The notes: generated by a model from the sequence alone, not told the origin. Shown: positions 28,895 to 38,314, counted from the stretch's first letter. The stretch: 64,000 bases of DNA from Gordonibacter sp. Marseille-P4307 (GCF_900604965.1 NZ_UWPD01000001.1:1194642-1258641), one strand, 5' to 3'. Numbers and translations are program-made.

Positions 28895-29716
28895 GTGTCC
28901 GTACTTGCCAACGAGCCGGCAAGGCTGCTTTCGAACGAACCGGTGGGACCGAGACTCCATATCATGGAGCTCGAGTCCCCCCATGTCGCAAAGACCATAC
29001 TTCCCGGCCAGTTCGTCCATATGCGTGTGAACCAGATGGCCGACCATATCTTGAGGAGGCCCTTTTCGGTCTATCGCTGCGATCCGGAAGCGGGAAGGAT
29101 CGCCATCCTCTATCAGGTGGTCGGGTACGGAACCGACTACATGGCCGAACTTTCGCCCGATGCGAACCCCGCTATCGAGTTGGTGGGCCCCGTCGGGCGG
29201 CCCTGGGGGGCCCGCATGGGCGGGGAGCTTGCCGATGCGGGTCGCGTCTTGCTGGTGGCGGGAGGCGTGGGCGCTGCGCCTTTGTACCTGCTTGCCGAAC
29301 AGTTGGCGGCACGCGGCGCGAACGTCGACGTGGTTATGGGGGCCCAAACCGAAAGCGCGCTGGTGACGCTGTCGGATTACCGCGATCGTTTGGGGATCGG
29401 GGTCGAATGCGCCACCGACGACGGAACGTACGGGGAGCGGGGGTTCTGCACGGGCCTTGCGAAAAACCGCATGGTCGCGGGCTGCGTTGCGGACGGTTCG
29501 CCTTACGACCTGGTTTGCTGCTGCGGCCCCGAGCCGCTTATGCGCATCGTGTCGGATATGGCTGCCCAGGCGGGTATTCCGTGTCAGGTGTCGATGGAGC
29601 GGCGCATGGCGTGCGGTGTGGGCGCGTGCCTTTCGTGCGTAGTGGATACGGTTGGGGGCAAGCGCCGCGCATGCGTTGACGGACCGGTTTTCGATGCTGA
29701 CGAGGTGGTGTGGTAA
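28895..29716 (+). CDS. pyrK: Dihydroorotate dehydrogenase B electron-transfer subunit
   Basis: 273 residues. PyrK passes electrons from the PyrD FMN to NAD+ through FAD and a 2Fe-2S cluster. The FAD site is RRPFSVYRCD, the NAD site VLLVAGGVGAAPLYLL, and the cluster Cys lie in RRMACGVGACLSCVV followed by KRRACVDGPVF (C-x4-C-x2-C, then a fourth Cys). It opens with GTG after AGAGGGTG. Its stop overlaps the pyrD ATG (TAATG), fitting the PyrDK complex. Confidence 0.93.
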   Translation: MSVLANEPARLLSNEPVGPRLHIMELESPHVAKTILPGQFVHMRVNQMADHILRRPFSVYRCDPEAGRIAILYQVVGYGTDYMAELSPDANPAIELVGPVGRPWGARMGGELADAGRVLLVAGGVGAAPLYLLAEQLAARGANVDVVMGAQTESALVTLSDYRDRLGIGVECATDDGTYGERGFCTGLAKNRMVAGCVADGSPYDLVCCCGPEPLMRIVSDMAAQAGIPCQVSMERRMACGVGACLSCVVDTVGGKRRACVDGPVFDADEVVW

Positions 29717-30663
29717 TGGTACGGGTAGAGCGGCTATCTCCGCGGCCTACCGAGGTGGCCCTCGCGGTCGATTTGGGCGGACTTCGCATGAAGAACCCGG
29801 TCACGGTTGCGTCGGGGACGTTTGCGGCGGGGCGTGAGTTTCACGATTTCGTCGATGTGGCTTCGTTGGGGGCGGTTACTACGAAGGGCGTATCTCTCAA
29901 CGGATGGGAGGGCAACGCCTCTCCGCGCATCGCCGAAACCCCGTGCGGAATGCTGAATTCCATCGGTTTGCAGAATCCCGGCGTGCGTCATCTGCTCGAG
30001 CACGACGTACCTTGGCTCCAGTCCGTTGGGGCGACGACGATGGTGAACGTGTCGGGCCACAGCTTCCAAGAGTACGTGGACGTCATCGAGGCTCTCGAGC
30101 AATCCGACGCGGTCCATGCGTACGAGGTGAACATTTCGTGCCCGAACGTGGACGCTGGCGGTATGGCCATGGGATGCAGCACCGATAGCGTCGAGAAGGT
30201 TGTGTCGAAGTGCCGGCAGGCGACCGAGCGTCCCCTGATCGTGAAGCTCACCCCCAACGTCACGGATATCGGCGAGATCGCGCGCGCCGCCGAAAGCGCG
30301 GGTGCCGACGGGATTTCGCTCATCAACACGCTTCTGGGTATGGCGGTCGATGCCGAGCGACGCCGCCCCCAGCTCGCACGCGTGGTGGGGGGTCTTTCGG
30401 GTCCCGCGGTCAAACCCGTCGCCCTGCGCATGGTGTGGGAGGTATCCCGCGCAGTGCAGGTTCCCGTGCTGGGTATGGGAGGTATCTCGAGCGGCATCGA
30501 CGCGGTCGAGTTCATGCTGGCGGGCGCTACCGCCGTGGCCGTTGGGACGGCGAATTTCGTTGACCCCCGGGCAACCGTGCAGGTGATCGACGGCATCATC
30601 GATTACTGCGAACGACAGGGCGTATCCGATGTGAACGAATTGATAGGAGCTTTGGAATGCTGA
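29716..30663 (+). CDS. pyrD: Dihydroorotate dehydrogenase (NAD+), catalytic subunit, class 1B
   Basis: 315 residues, an FMN TIM-barrel enzyme that oxidises dihydroorotate. The family start AVDLGGLRMKNPVTVASGTF, the class 1B catalytic-Cys motif NISCPNVDAGG, IVKLTPNVTDI, and the phosphate-binding GMGGISSGIDAVEFMLAGA are intact. Pairing with pyrK confirms class 1B. The 3' end overlaps pyrF by 7 bases. Confidence 0.95.
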   Translation: MVRVERLSPRPTEVALAVDLGGLRMKNPVTVASGTFAAGREFHDFVDVASLGAVTTKGVSLNGWEGNASPRIAETPCGMLNSIGLQNPGVRHLLEHDVPWLQSVGATTMVNVSGHSFQEYVDVIEALEQSDAVHAYEVNISCPNVDAGGMAMGCSTDSVEKVVSKCRQATERPLIVKLTPNVTDIGEIARAAESAGADGISLINTLLGMAVDAERRRPQLARVVGGLSGPAVKPVALRMVWEVSRAVQVPVLGMGGISSGIDAVEFMLAGATAVAVGTANFVDPRATVQVIDGIIDYCERQGVSDVNELIGALEC

Positions 30664-31385
30664 GCATCTTCGACGAGATCCCCGCGCGCGAGCGCATCAT
30701 CGTGGCTTTGGACTGCCCGCGCGACGAAGCCCTGTCTTTGGCCGACGATCTTCGCGGGCACGCGATATGGCTGAAGGTGGGTATGACGCTGTATTACGCC
30801 TGCGGCCCTTCGATCGTTTCCGAGCTGCGCGAAAAGGGATTCAAGGTGTTTCTCGACTTGAAGCTTCACGACATCCCGCATCAGGTGCGCGGCGCAGCCG
30901 AGGCGGCGGCGCGTTCGGGTGCCGATATGCTCACCATGCACGTGTCGGGCGGGTCGGCGATGCTGGAGGCGGGCCGCCAAGGCGCCTTGGCCGGATCGGA
31001 AGGCCGTAGCGAAGGTGACATCGTCACGCTGGGGATCACGGTGCTCACCAGCATGGATGAACCCGCGCTTGCGTCGGTGGGGGTGCCGCGCACACCCGAA
31101 GAGCAGGTTGCCCTTCTCGGAGACGTGGCGAAACGGGCTGGCATATCGGGCGTAGTGGCTTCTCCGCGCGAAGCGGCCGCCTTGCGCTCGATCATGGGCG
31201 ACCGTGCATATATCGTAACCCCCGGAGTACGTCCCAAGGGAAGCGAAAAAGGAGATCAAAGCAGGATTTCAACCCCTTCGGACGCATTTTGCGCCGGTGC
31301 ATCGCACATCGTCGTGGGCCGTCCGATCACGCAAGCGAAAGACCCAGTTCAGGCTTTTGAGCGTATTTGCGGCGAGATTGCGTAG
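30657..31385 (+). CDS. pyrF: Orotidine 5'-phosphate decarboxylase
   Basis: 242 residues. It decarboxylates OMP to UMP, the last step of the pathway. It is the short bacterial type, with the catalytic tetrad in FLDLKLHDIPHQV and a late PGVRPKG plus VVGRPITQAKDP. It ends the operon; carAB and pyrE are not in this window, so the pathway is completed elsewhere. Confidence 0.95.
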   Translation: MLSIFDEIPARERIIVALDCPRDEALSLADDLRGHAIWLKVGMTLYYACGPSIVSELREKGFKVFLDLKLHDIPHQVRGAAEAAARSGADMLTMHVSGGSAMLEAGRQGALAGSEGRSEGDIVTLGITVLTSMDEPALASVGVPRTPEEQVALLGDVAKRAGISGVVASPREAAALRSIMGDRAYIVTPGVRPKGSEKGDQSRISTPSDAFCAGASHIVVGRPITQAKDPVQAFERICGEIA

Positions 31386-31485
31386 ACGCGGAGTTTTCAA
31401 TCGGCTACAATCACCGTCGATGGAGCCGTTGGGTGTCCTGTTCAGGTTTTTTGCTACTTGAAATGGGGTTTGTTGTGTTTGCCTG

Positions 31486-31513
31486 TTGAATTTTTCGACG
31501 GCAACGCTAAACT
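31486..31513 (+). promoter_or_regulatory. Promoter of the mihF operon
   Basis: TTGAAT and TAAACT are 16 bases apart, giving a leader of about 60 bases before mihF with AAAGGAG at its end. The rest of the 196-base gap holds only a tiny CCTG-TT-CAGG-TTTTTT hairpin (31435-31450) that might help terminate the pyr operon. Confidence 0.65.
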
Positions 31514-31581
31514 ACTCATCGGAATCCGAAATGTGAGGTACGATTTCACCACCGATAGCCAATCTTATAAAGGAGATTACG

Positions 31582-31890
31582 ATGGCCATTCCTCAACTCA
31601 GCGCAGAAGAGCGCAAGGCTGCCCTTGAGAAGGCAAAGGCGGCTCGTATCAAGCGCGCCGAGATCCGCGAGCAGCTGAAGAGCGGCAAGCTCTCCGTCAA
31701 GGATATCCTGGGTATGAAGGACGACCCCGTGGTCGGACGCATGAAGGTTTCCACGCTGATCGAGACCCTTCCTGGCTATGGCAAGGCTAAGTCCGAGAAG
31801 ATCATGGCCGAGCTCCAGATCGCCGAAAGCCGTCGCCTGCGCGGTTTGGGCGAGCGTCAGCAGACCGCTCTGCTGGAGCGCCTCTCCTAA
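31582..31890 (+). CDS. mihF: Integration host factor, actinobacterial type (mIHF)
   Basis: 102 residues matching the mIHF family of actinobacterial nucleoid proteins. It has an N-terminal charged helix (SAEERKAALEKAKAAR), then the conserved KMKV-type segment VGRMKVSTLIETLPGYGKAK and the hallmark SRRLRGLGERQQTALLE. It is unrelated to the IHF/HU fold of E. coli; it binds DNA through a helix-two-turn-helix region and bends or compacts it. It lies next to gmk and after pyrF as in mycobacteria and streptomycetes, a strong taxonomic marker. Confidence 0.95.
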   Translation: MAIPQLSAEERKAALEKAKAARIKRAEIREQLKSGKLSVKDILGMKDDPVVGRMKVSTLIETLPGYGKAKSEKIMAELQIAESRRLRGLGERQQTALLERLS

Positions 31891-31893
31891 TTC

Positions 31894-32457
31894 ATGCGGC
31901 GCGGAAATCTCTTCGTCATATCTGGGCCATCAGGTGCCGGCAAAGGCACGCTGGTGGCTCGTCTTTTAGACGAACTTCCCGATGCGTGGGTGTCCGTCTC
32001 CGCTACGACGAGGAAGCCTCGTCCGGGCGAAGTTCACGGAACCCATTATTTCTTCTTGAGCAACGATGAGTTCGACGATCTGGTGGCCCATGACGGGCTG
32101 TTGGAGTGGGCGTCGTATTCGGGAAACCGATACGGTACTCCGCGTGCGTCGGTCGAGGAGCGCGTGGCCGCAGGCGACCAGGTGATACTCGAGATCGAAG
32201 TGCAGGGGGCCTTCCAGGTCAAAGAAAGGATGCCCTTCGCGCATCTGGTCTTCGTCGAGCCCCCTTCGCTTGACGAACTGAAGCGGCGCCTCGAGGGGCG
32301 GGGCACCGAAGATGCGGCTGCCATCGAGCTGCGCATGCGTACGGCCGAAATCGAGCTCGCACGCAAACATGAGTATGATCACTGCCTGGTCAACGATGAT
32401 CTCGAGCGGGCGCTCGGGGAGCTCGTCGACTATGTGAACGAACAAGCCGAACGATAA
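31894..32457 (+). CDS. gmk: Guanylate kinase
   Basis: 187 residues. It phosphorylates GMP to GDP. The P-loop is SGPSGAGKGT; the GMP-binding segment is VSATTRKPRPGEVHGTHYFF; the lid contains RLEGRGTEDAAAIELRM, followed by CLVNDD. It starts three bases after mihF, so the genes are probably co-translated. Confidence 0.95.
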   Translation: MRRGNLFVISGPSGAGKGTLVARLLDELPDAWVSVSATTRKPRPGEVHGTHYFFLSNDEFDDLVAHDGLLEWASYSGNRYGTPRASVEERVAAGDQVILEIEVQGAFQVKERMPFAHLVFVEPPSLDELKRRLEGRGTEDAAAIELRMRTAEIELARKHEYDHCLVNDDLERALGELVDYVNEQAER

Positions 32458-32470
32458 CGGGGATGACTGT

Positions 32471-32731
32471 ATGAGCATTATCGAACCCAAAGTGGATGTA
32501 CTTCTGAATCACGCCGACAACGACCGGTTCCTGTTGTGCGCGATGGCCTCCAAGCGCGCCCATGACATCAACGATATGATGCATGGCCAGCGGGAGCGCG
32601 CCATTCAGCTGCAGACCGCGGTGGAGATCGCCCGCGCTGCCGATGCCAAGCCGCTCAGCATCGCGTTTGGCGAGATCGCGCAGGGGGACGTATCCTACGA
32701 CCCCTCTTCCATCGATGCGATGAACCACTAG
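32471..32731 (+). CDS. rpoZ: RNA polymerase omega subunit
   Basis: 86 residues. Omega stabilises the beta-prime subunit. The conserved core is DNDRFLLCAMASKRAHDIND, then KPLSIAFGEIAQGDVSY. Position directly after gmk is the standard order. No other polymerase gene is nearby. Confidence 0.9.
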   Translation: MSIIEPKVDVLLNHADNDRFLLCAMASKRAHDINDMMHGQRERAIQLQTAVEIARAADAKPLSIAFGEIAQGDVSYDPSSIDAMNH

Positions 32732-32744
32732 ATCCGCGCATCCT

Positions 32745-33983
32745 ATGAAACAGGATCATCAGCGCATCTGCCTGATCCACTATCACGAGATCGGGCTCAA
32801 GGGTCACAACAGAGCGCGATTCGAGATGAGGCTCCTCAAAAACGTGGAGTCTCTTCTTGTCGGGTACCCGGTGGTCACCATCCACCGCATCTCGGGGCGT
32901 TTGTGCGTGTTCCTGAAAGAGGGAACCGATCTCAAGACGGCCGTGCGCGCCTCCGAGGTTGTCTTGCGCGTTCCCGGAGTTGCCCGCGTTTCGTGCGGTT
33001 TCAAATGCATACGCGACCTGGATGTTATGGGACAAGCCGCCGTCGATGCCCTTTCCGAGGCAGGGGACTTTGCGAGCTTCAAGGTGCAGGCGCGGCGCAA
33101 TCATACCGACTTCGAAACCACGTCGATGGATATGAACCGGATCATCGGATCCGTTCTGTGCGCGCGCTTCCCCGAAAAGCGGGTCAAGATGAAGAACCCC
33201 GATATCCAGGTGGGAGTCGAGGTCGTGCAGAACGCCGTGTACGTGTACGCGCGCAGCGTGCGCGGAGTGGGAGGACTTCCCGTGGGCAGCTCGGGCAAGG
33301 TGGTCACCCTGCTTTCCAGCGGTATCGACTCGCCCGTTGCCACCTGGCGCATGGCGCGACGCGGAGCCATATGCATCGCGGTTCACTTTTCCGGTCGTCC
33401 CCAGGCATCCGATGCGAGCGAATACCTGGTTGACGATATCGCGCGGGTTCTCGAGCGTTCGGGGTGCATCGCGCGTACCTACGTCGTTCCATTCGGCGAT
33501 TACCAGCGCGAGATCTCCCTCAAGGTTCCCCCGCAGCTGCGCATCATCATGTACCGTCGCCTGATGTTCAGGGTCGCCCAGGAGATCGCCTTTCGCGAAG
33601 GAGCGGGTGCGCTCGTTACCGGCGAGAGCCTGGGGCAGGTGGCTTCCCAGACGCTTGCCAACATCCGCTGCACCGATGCCGTTGTGCGGCTTCCGGTTTT
33701 CAGACCGCTGATCGGTTCTGATAAACAGGAGATCATAGCCGATGCCGAGTCTCTGGGTACGTTTGACATATCCGCCCAGGACGTGTCGGACTGCTGCACG
33801 CTGTTCATGCCGCGCAATCCCGAAACGCAGGGCGACCTTGCGGTTGTGGAGGAGGCGGAGCGGGTGCTCCCCGTTTCGGAGTGGGTTTCGGCCCTTGCAG
33901 ATTCCGCGGAGATTCATGACTACGCGTGTCCTTCGTATAAGCGTCCTCGTGCGAACCCCGCGTCCGCTCATCAAGAGGAATAG
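32745..33983 (+). CDS. thiI: tRNA 4-thiouridine synthase ThiI
   Basis: 412 residues. ThiI adenylates U8 of tRNA and transfers sulfur, and it can also supply sulfur for thiamine. An N-terminal ferredoxin-like/THUMP region (HYHEIGLKGHNRARFE, to about residue 170) precedes the PP-loop ATPase with VTLLSSGIDSPVATWRMARRG. The catalytic Cys region is CCTLFMPRNPET. There is no C-terminal rhodanese domain, as in Bacillus, so a separate cysteine desulfurase must deliver sulfur directly. Confidence 0.93.
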   Translation: MKQDHQRICLIHYHEIGLKGHNRARFEMRLLKNVESLLVGYPVVTIHRISGRLCVFLKEGTDLKTAVRASEVVLRVPGVARVSCGFKCIRDLDVMGQAAVDALSEAGDFASFKVQARRNHTDFETTSMDMNRIIGSVLCARFPEKRVKMKNPDIQVGVEVVQNAVYVYARSVRGVGGLPVGSSGKVVTLLSSGIDSPVATWRMARRGAICIAVHFSGRPQASDASEYLVDDIARVLERSGCIARTYVVPFGDYQREISLKVPPQLRIIMYRRLMFRVAQEIAFREGAGALVTGESLGQVASQTLANIRCTDAVVRLPVFRPLIGSDKQEIIADAESLGTFDISAQDVSDCCTLFMPRNPETQGDLAVVEEAERVLPVSEWVSALADSAEIHDYACPSYKRPRANPASAHQEE

Positions 33984-34034
33984 CCGATTTCGATTCCACG
34001 GAGTTTTTCAGGCGGTAAAAGGAAGATTAGCTGG

Positions 34035-34062
34035 AAAACCGGCCCCTTGGGCCGGTTTTTCG
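34035..34062 (+). terminator. Intrinsic terminator after thiI
   Basis: AAAACCGGCCC-CTT-GGGCCGGTTTTT: a near-perfect stem ending in five T. It ends the mihF-gmk-rpoZ-thiI unit and is the cleanest terminator in the window. Confidence 0.9.
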
Positions 34063-34180
34063 TTTGATCGGGTTGGTTTTGCCCAGACTTTGCACTGCCT
34101 ATCGGGTTGGATTCCGATGGATGATGGATGGATGCGCGTAAGGTTCGAGGCCCATTCTTTCCCCGAGGGAAGGAGCCGTT

Positions 34181-34864
34181 ATGCATATCGATACGCGCTT
34201 CGAGGCGCTGAAGGATCGAGCGTCGTCGCATGAGTCAACTAAGTCCCTGATCGGATTGGGGTTGCTTGCAGTTGCGATACTTGTCGTTGCGCTTGTCAAA
34301 ACGTTTGCGTTCCAGCCCGCCTCATTCGATATCGAGGCCAAGGCCGACCAGGCAGCGCCAAGGGAGATCGAGCGGGATTCGGCTTCAACGGTGAATTCAG
34401 TTAATGAAGAGCCTCGCAGTATCACGGTTCAGGTTTCGGGGTGCGTGCAAAAGCCGGGAGTGTACGCGCTTGCGGAAGGCTCCAGAGTAAACGATGCCGT
34501 GGATCTTGCCGGGGGCCTTGCCTCCGACGCTGCCGATGCGGGGCTGGGCCTCGCTCGAGTTCTAGCCGATGGGGAAGAAGTGCACATACCCTCGAAAGAC
34601 GATGCGGACCGTGTCGCGCCAAGCGCAGAGGGTTCGGCGCCAAGCGCTCGCTCGAACCCCGGATCTCAAGGTGGGCGCGTGAACGTCAACACCGCGACTG
34701 TCGATGAGCTTCAGTCGCTTAACGGGATAGGTCCCTCCCTTGCGAAGAGGATCGTCGCATACAGGACGGAACACGGGAGGTTCTCGGCGGTTGACCAGCT
34801 TACCGAGGTGCCGGGCATCGGCCAGAAAACGCTTGCAAAGCTTAAAGACAAGCTTGCGGTATGA
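34181..34864 (+). CDS. comEA: ComEA-type DNA-uptake receptor
   Basis: 227 residues. There is an N-terminal membrane anchor at about 22-42 (LIGLGLLAVAILVVALV) and an extracytoplasmic linker. An SLBB domain follows at about 80-140 (ITVQVSGCVQKPGVYALAEG, VNDAVDLAGGL). The C-terminus holds double helix-hairpin-helix motifs (GRVNVNTATVDELQSLNGIG, LTEVPGIGQKTLAKL). ComEA binds incoming double-stranded DNA at the membrane. GAAGGAG precedes the ATG, and the 3' end overlaps comEC. Together they suggest a DNA-transformation apparatus, although the type IV pilus genes are not here. Confidence 0.93.
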   Translation: MHIDTRFEALKDRASSHESTKSLIGLGLLAVAILVVALVKTFAFQPASFDIEAKADQAAPREIERDSASTVNSVNEEPRSITVQVSGCVQKPGVYALAEGSRVNDAVDLAGGLASDAADAGLGLARVLADGEEVHIPSKDDADRVAPSAEGSAPSARSNPGSQGGRVNVNTATVDELQSLNGIGPSLAKRIVAYRTEHGRFSAVDQLTEVPGIGQKTLAKLKDKLAV

Positions 34865-37242
34865 GTACTCGGAAAACCGGCGACGCCCAGCGGGTGCGCA
34901 TCCCGTTTCTCCTCGGGGCGGCGCTGTGCTTCTGGGGAATAGGGGCGGCGCTTCTGGAATCGGGAAGAACCAGCCCTCGATCGGCGTTTGCCATGGCATT
35001 CGTACTTTCCTCGACAGCAGTCCTTCTTGGCGTCGCAACGCTGGTCATCTATCGGTTCGTTCGATGCCGCAAGACCGATGAGGCAAATAATCTTGTATTA
35101 TTTAAAATCAATCAATGGTTATCCTTATATTATCTAAAAGTAATATTTACGCTCATTCTCGCCTTATGCGCAATCGCCTCGTCGTGCGCTGCCTTGGAGC
35201 GACTGCATAGGGACGCCGGTTCGACCGAGTGCCTTTCCGAAGAGACCGCGATCGTTCTTACCAGCGATGCCCGGCCGTCTTCATGGAGCGATACGGCATG
35301 GGGGTACGTGCCTTCGCGCAGATCGAGGGCCAAGGTCGTGCTCCCGAAAAGAAGCGGTTTGCTGTACGGAGACCGCCTAACGGGGATCGGATCGTTTTCC
35401 CCGATCGATTTTACCGACGATGCATCGGCCTGGAGCGCGGGAGCCTCCTGCGTTGTGAGGATGCGCGAAACCAAGCTGGAGCCGGATTGCTACCCCTGGG
35501 CTGCAATCGGCAGGATGAGACGGGGTTCGATCGAGCGCCTGAAAGAGCAGGGAGAAGCCTCGGCGGTCGTCCAGTCGATCATATGCGGGTATCGCGGCGA
35601 TCTTCTGGAAACCGAGGCGGGGGAGGACTTCAAAACGTGCGGCTTGGCGCATATGGTGGCCGTGTCGGGCGCTCATCTCGCGATGGTCGCGGGCATGATC
35701 ACGGTGGCGATGAGACGATTGCGACTTCCGCGCGCTCTGGGTACCGTGCTGCTCATAGGGGTTTTGCTGGCTTATCTTGTGTTTTCAGCGGCGCCCGTGT
35801 CGGCTGTGCGGGCGACGGTCATGTGCGTACTCGCAACGGCGTCGTTCTTCGCACGCAGGAGGCCCGCGTGTCTGCAAGCACTGGCACTGGTTATCATCGG
35901 CTGTCTCGCGCTCGATCCGTTGAGCTCCCTCTCTGCGTCGTTCGCCCTTTCGGTTCTCTCCACGTTGGGCATCGTTTTGTTTCAGGGGAGCCTTGCGGCG
36001 GAGATTCGGCGGTTCGCACCGTTTTTGCCGGGCGCGGCTGCGGAGGCTATCGCCCTGTCGCTTTCGGCGAATCTTCTATCGCTGCCTTTGTCGATTCATC
36101 TGTTTTCCAGGATTTCGCTGGTTTTTCTGCTGTCCAACGTGGTGGCGGCTCCGTTTTTCCCCGCGATATGCGCCTGCGGGCTTCTCGCGTGTATCGTCTC
36201 GGAGGCGCTGCCCGCGCTCTCGGGGTGGGCGTTCGCCCCGTCTCTGTTTTTCTGTGGTCTGCTCATCCGGGTCCTTTCCCTGTTGTCGCAGATTCCGTAT
36301 GCATCCCTCCCGTTTTGGCTATCTTCGCTCGAAGCGCTGGCTGCAACGCTTGTTCCCGCTACTGCGTTCTACCTCTTTCGTCCGCGTTTGACGAAGAGGC
36401 ACGTCATCGTCGTTCTTGCGGCGCTTCTGGCGTTTTCGGTCTTCACGGTTACGTGGCCTCCGCATTGGTTCTGTTCGCGCATCATCATGCTCGATGTGGG
36501 CCAAGGGGATTCTTTTCTTCTGATAGGAAGGGGAAAGACGATGCTCATCGACACGGGGCGCTCGGATGCGAGTCTCGTGAGGGGCTTGGCGCGAAACCAT
36601 GTGGGTCACCTCGATGCGGTCGTCATCACACACGCGGACGACGACCATTGCGGTTCGCTCGATGCTCTGGGGCGCGTTGCTGAAATCGATCGCGTCGTGC
36701 TTGCGCGCGGAGCCGATGAGTGCTCGGAGAAAAAGGTCGAGGACCTTGTTGAGACCGCGCGGCACGTTTCCGACGAGGTGAGCTACGTGGCGGCGGGCGA
36801 TTCGATGTCGCTGGGTACGTTTTCGATGAAGGTGGTGTGGCCGCACCGTCTCGAGCACGACTGCGGCAACGCCGATAGCGTCTGCCTCGATGTCCGATGC
36901 GATGCCGACTCGGACGGGTGTTCGGACTGCAGGGTCTTGTTCACAGGAGATCTGGAATCCGATCAGCTTTCTGCGATCGTGGAGGAAGGGGTGCGCGGCA
37001 TCGACGTACTGAAGGTGTGTCACCATGGATCGGACTTCGGTCTCGACGAGGCTTCGGCGAGGGCCTTGAGCCCCCGTCTTTCCCTGGTAAGCGTGGGGAA
37101 GGACAATCGCTATGGCCATCCCGGCAAACGGGTGCTCTCGCTGCTGGAGGATACAGGCTCGGTCATTATGAGAACCGATTTAAGCGGCGAGGTTTCGTGC
37201 GAAATAACGGCTTCGGGTCTGAAGGTTGCCGCGCAACGGTAG
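34861..37242 (+). CDS. comEC: ComEC/Rec2 DNA-translocation channel
   Basis: 793 residues. N-terminal helices and an OB-like region are followed by the Competence domain (about 220-490, with TCGLAHMVAVSGAHLAMVAG and SAAPVSAVRATVM). A C-terminal metallo-beta-lactamase-like domain has LDVGQGDSFLLIG, ITHADDDHCGSLDAL and VCHHGSDFGL. ComEC carries one DNA strand into the cell. The ATGA overlap with comEA implies coupling. Oddity: about residues 76-97 are encoded by a 66-base stretch (35085-35150) that has only 11 G or C and three TTA codons, quite unlike the rest of the gene; it encodes hydrophobic and Lys/Asn/Gln residues without a frameshift. Confidence 0.92.
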   Translation: MSTRKTGDAQRVRIPFLLGAALCFWGIGAALLESGRTSPRSAFAMAFVLSSTAVLLGVATLVIYRFVRCRKTDEANNLVLFKINQWLSLYYLKVIFTLILALCAIASSCAALERLHRDAGSTECLSEETAIVLTSDARPSSWSDTAWGYVPSRRSRAKVVLPKRSGLLYGDRLTGIGSFSPIDFTDDASAWSAGASCVVRMRETKLEPDCYPWAAIGRMRRGSIERLKEQGEASAVVQSIICGYRGDLLETEAGEDFKTCGLAHMVAVSGAHLAMVAGMITVAMRRLRLPRALGTVLLIGVLLAYLVFSAAPVSAVRATVMCVLATASFFARRRPACLQALALVIIGCLALDPLSSLSASFALSVLSTLGIVLFQGSLAAEIRRFAPFLPGAAAEAIALSLSANLLSLPLSIHLFSRISLVFLLSNVVAAPFFPAICACGLLACIVSEALPALSGWAFAPSLFFCGLLIRVLSLLSQIPYASLPFWLSSLEALAATLVPATAFYLFRPRLTKRHVIVVLAALLAFSVFTVTWPPHWFCSRIIMLDVGQGDSFLLIGRGKTMLIDTGRSDASLVRGLARNHVGHLDAVVITHADDDHCGSLDALGRVAEIDRVVLARGADECSEKKVEDLVETARHVSDEVSYVAAGDSMSLGTFSMKVVWPHRLEHDCGNADSVCLDVRCDADSDGCSDCRVLFTGDLESDQLSAIVEEGVRGIDVLKVCHHGSDFGLDEASARALSPRLSLVSVGKDNRYGHPGKRVLSLLEDTGSVIMRTDLSGEVSCEITASGLKVAAQR

Positions 37243-37251
37243 AATAGGCGC

Positions 37252-38235
37252 ATGGATACCTCATCGAAACAACCAACGCTTCTGCCCGCCTACCTGATCG
37301 TCGGCGAAGACCTGCTGAAGCAGCGCCGTGTAGTCGAGCGTCTGCGGAGCAGCGCGGCAAAGCTCGGGGACCTCGAGTTCAATCACGATCGGTTCGACGG
37401 CCAGTCGGTAACGGGTGCCGATGTGGTGGCAGCATGCAACACCTTGCCGTTTATGAGCGACGTTCGCCTTGTCGAAGTGGTTCAGACCGACAAGATGCGA
37501 AAAGAGGATTCCGAAGCCCTGGTCGAGTACCTGGCTTGTCCGTCGCCTTCAACCGTGCTGGCTCTGATAGCCGAAAAACTGGCCAAGAACACGCGTCTGT
37601 ACAAGGCCGTCGCAGCTGTGGGAAAAACGGCGGTTATCGATTGCGCCCCCATGAAATCCTACGAATTGGCCCGGGCAGTGCGGTCCATGGCTCCCGCCCA
37701 TGGCTTCACCATGACCGCTGCTGCGGCCGACAAGCTTGTCGAGTTCGTCGGGGCCGATACCGTCCGTATCGATTCCGAGCTGAAGAAGATCGCGCTCTCC
37801 TGCGCTGGGGCGGCTGCTCCGGTTACCGATCGCGACATCGAGTCCATGGTAGCGCGCACATCCGAGCTCGCTCCGTGGAGCTTCGTCGATGCGCTGGCGC
37901 GCCGTGACCTTGCAGCCTGCGTGAATATGTATCCTCGTCTGGGAAGGAATCCCGGCTATGGGTTGCTTGCGCTGTGCGCGACGAGGGTTCGCGAGCTTAT
38001 TCTGGCCAAGACGATCGAGCAGCGAGGGGATTTTGTGCCGCTCGAGCGCGTTTTGGGCGGCCCCTCGTGGCGTTACAAGAACCATGTATCCGACGCGCGG
38101 CGTTTCTCACTGGCCGAACTCGAGGGAGCTCTCGTGTTGCTCAGAGACACCGAGCGGCTTATGAAGAGCGGAGCGGATCCCGATCGGGCCTTCATGGACT
38201 GGGTGGTTGCGGTAGCGGGCGGTAGGCGCCCGTAA
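37252..38235 (+). CDS. holA: DNA polymerase III delta subunit
   Basis: 327 residues. Delta opens the sliding clamp in the clamp-loader complex. It follows the family pattern with an AYLIVGEDLLKQRRVVERL start, an LPFMSDVRLVEVVQ strand and a C-terminal collar region (AELEGALVLLRDTERLMKSG). The neighbouring order comEA-comEC-holA-rpsT is typical of Gram-positives and supports the call, since HolA proteins diverge strongly. Confidence 0.88.
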   Translation: MDTSSKQPTLLPAYLIVGEDLLKQRRVVERLRSSAAKLGDLEFNHDRFDGQSVTGADVVAACNTLPFMSDVRLVEVVQTDKMRKEDSEALVEYLACPSPSTVLALIAEKLAKNTRLYKAVAAVGKTAVIDCAPMKSYELARAVRSMAPAHGFTMTAAAADKLVEFVGADTVRIDSELKKIALSCAGAAAPVTDRDIESMVARTSELAPWSFVDALARRDLAACVNMYPRLGRNPGYGLLALCATRVRELILAKTIEQRGDFVPLERVLGGPSWRYKNHVSDARRFSLAELEGALVLLRDTERLMKSGADPDRAFMDWVVAVAGGRRP

Positions 38236-38241
38236 AACGGG

Positions 38242-38266
38242 GAAGGGCCCCGTTGGGGGCCCTTCG
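38242..38266. terminator. Bidirectional hairpin between holA and rpsT
   Basis: GAAGGGCCCC-GTTG-GGGGCCCTTC, a perfect 10-base stem lying between two converging genes. No long T-run on either side. Confidence 0.7.
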
Positions 38267-38314
38267 ACCTTGATATGCGGACAGATCCGAGGATCGTGCG
38301 CTTTCGCTATTTCG

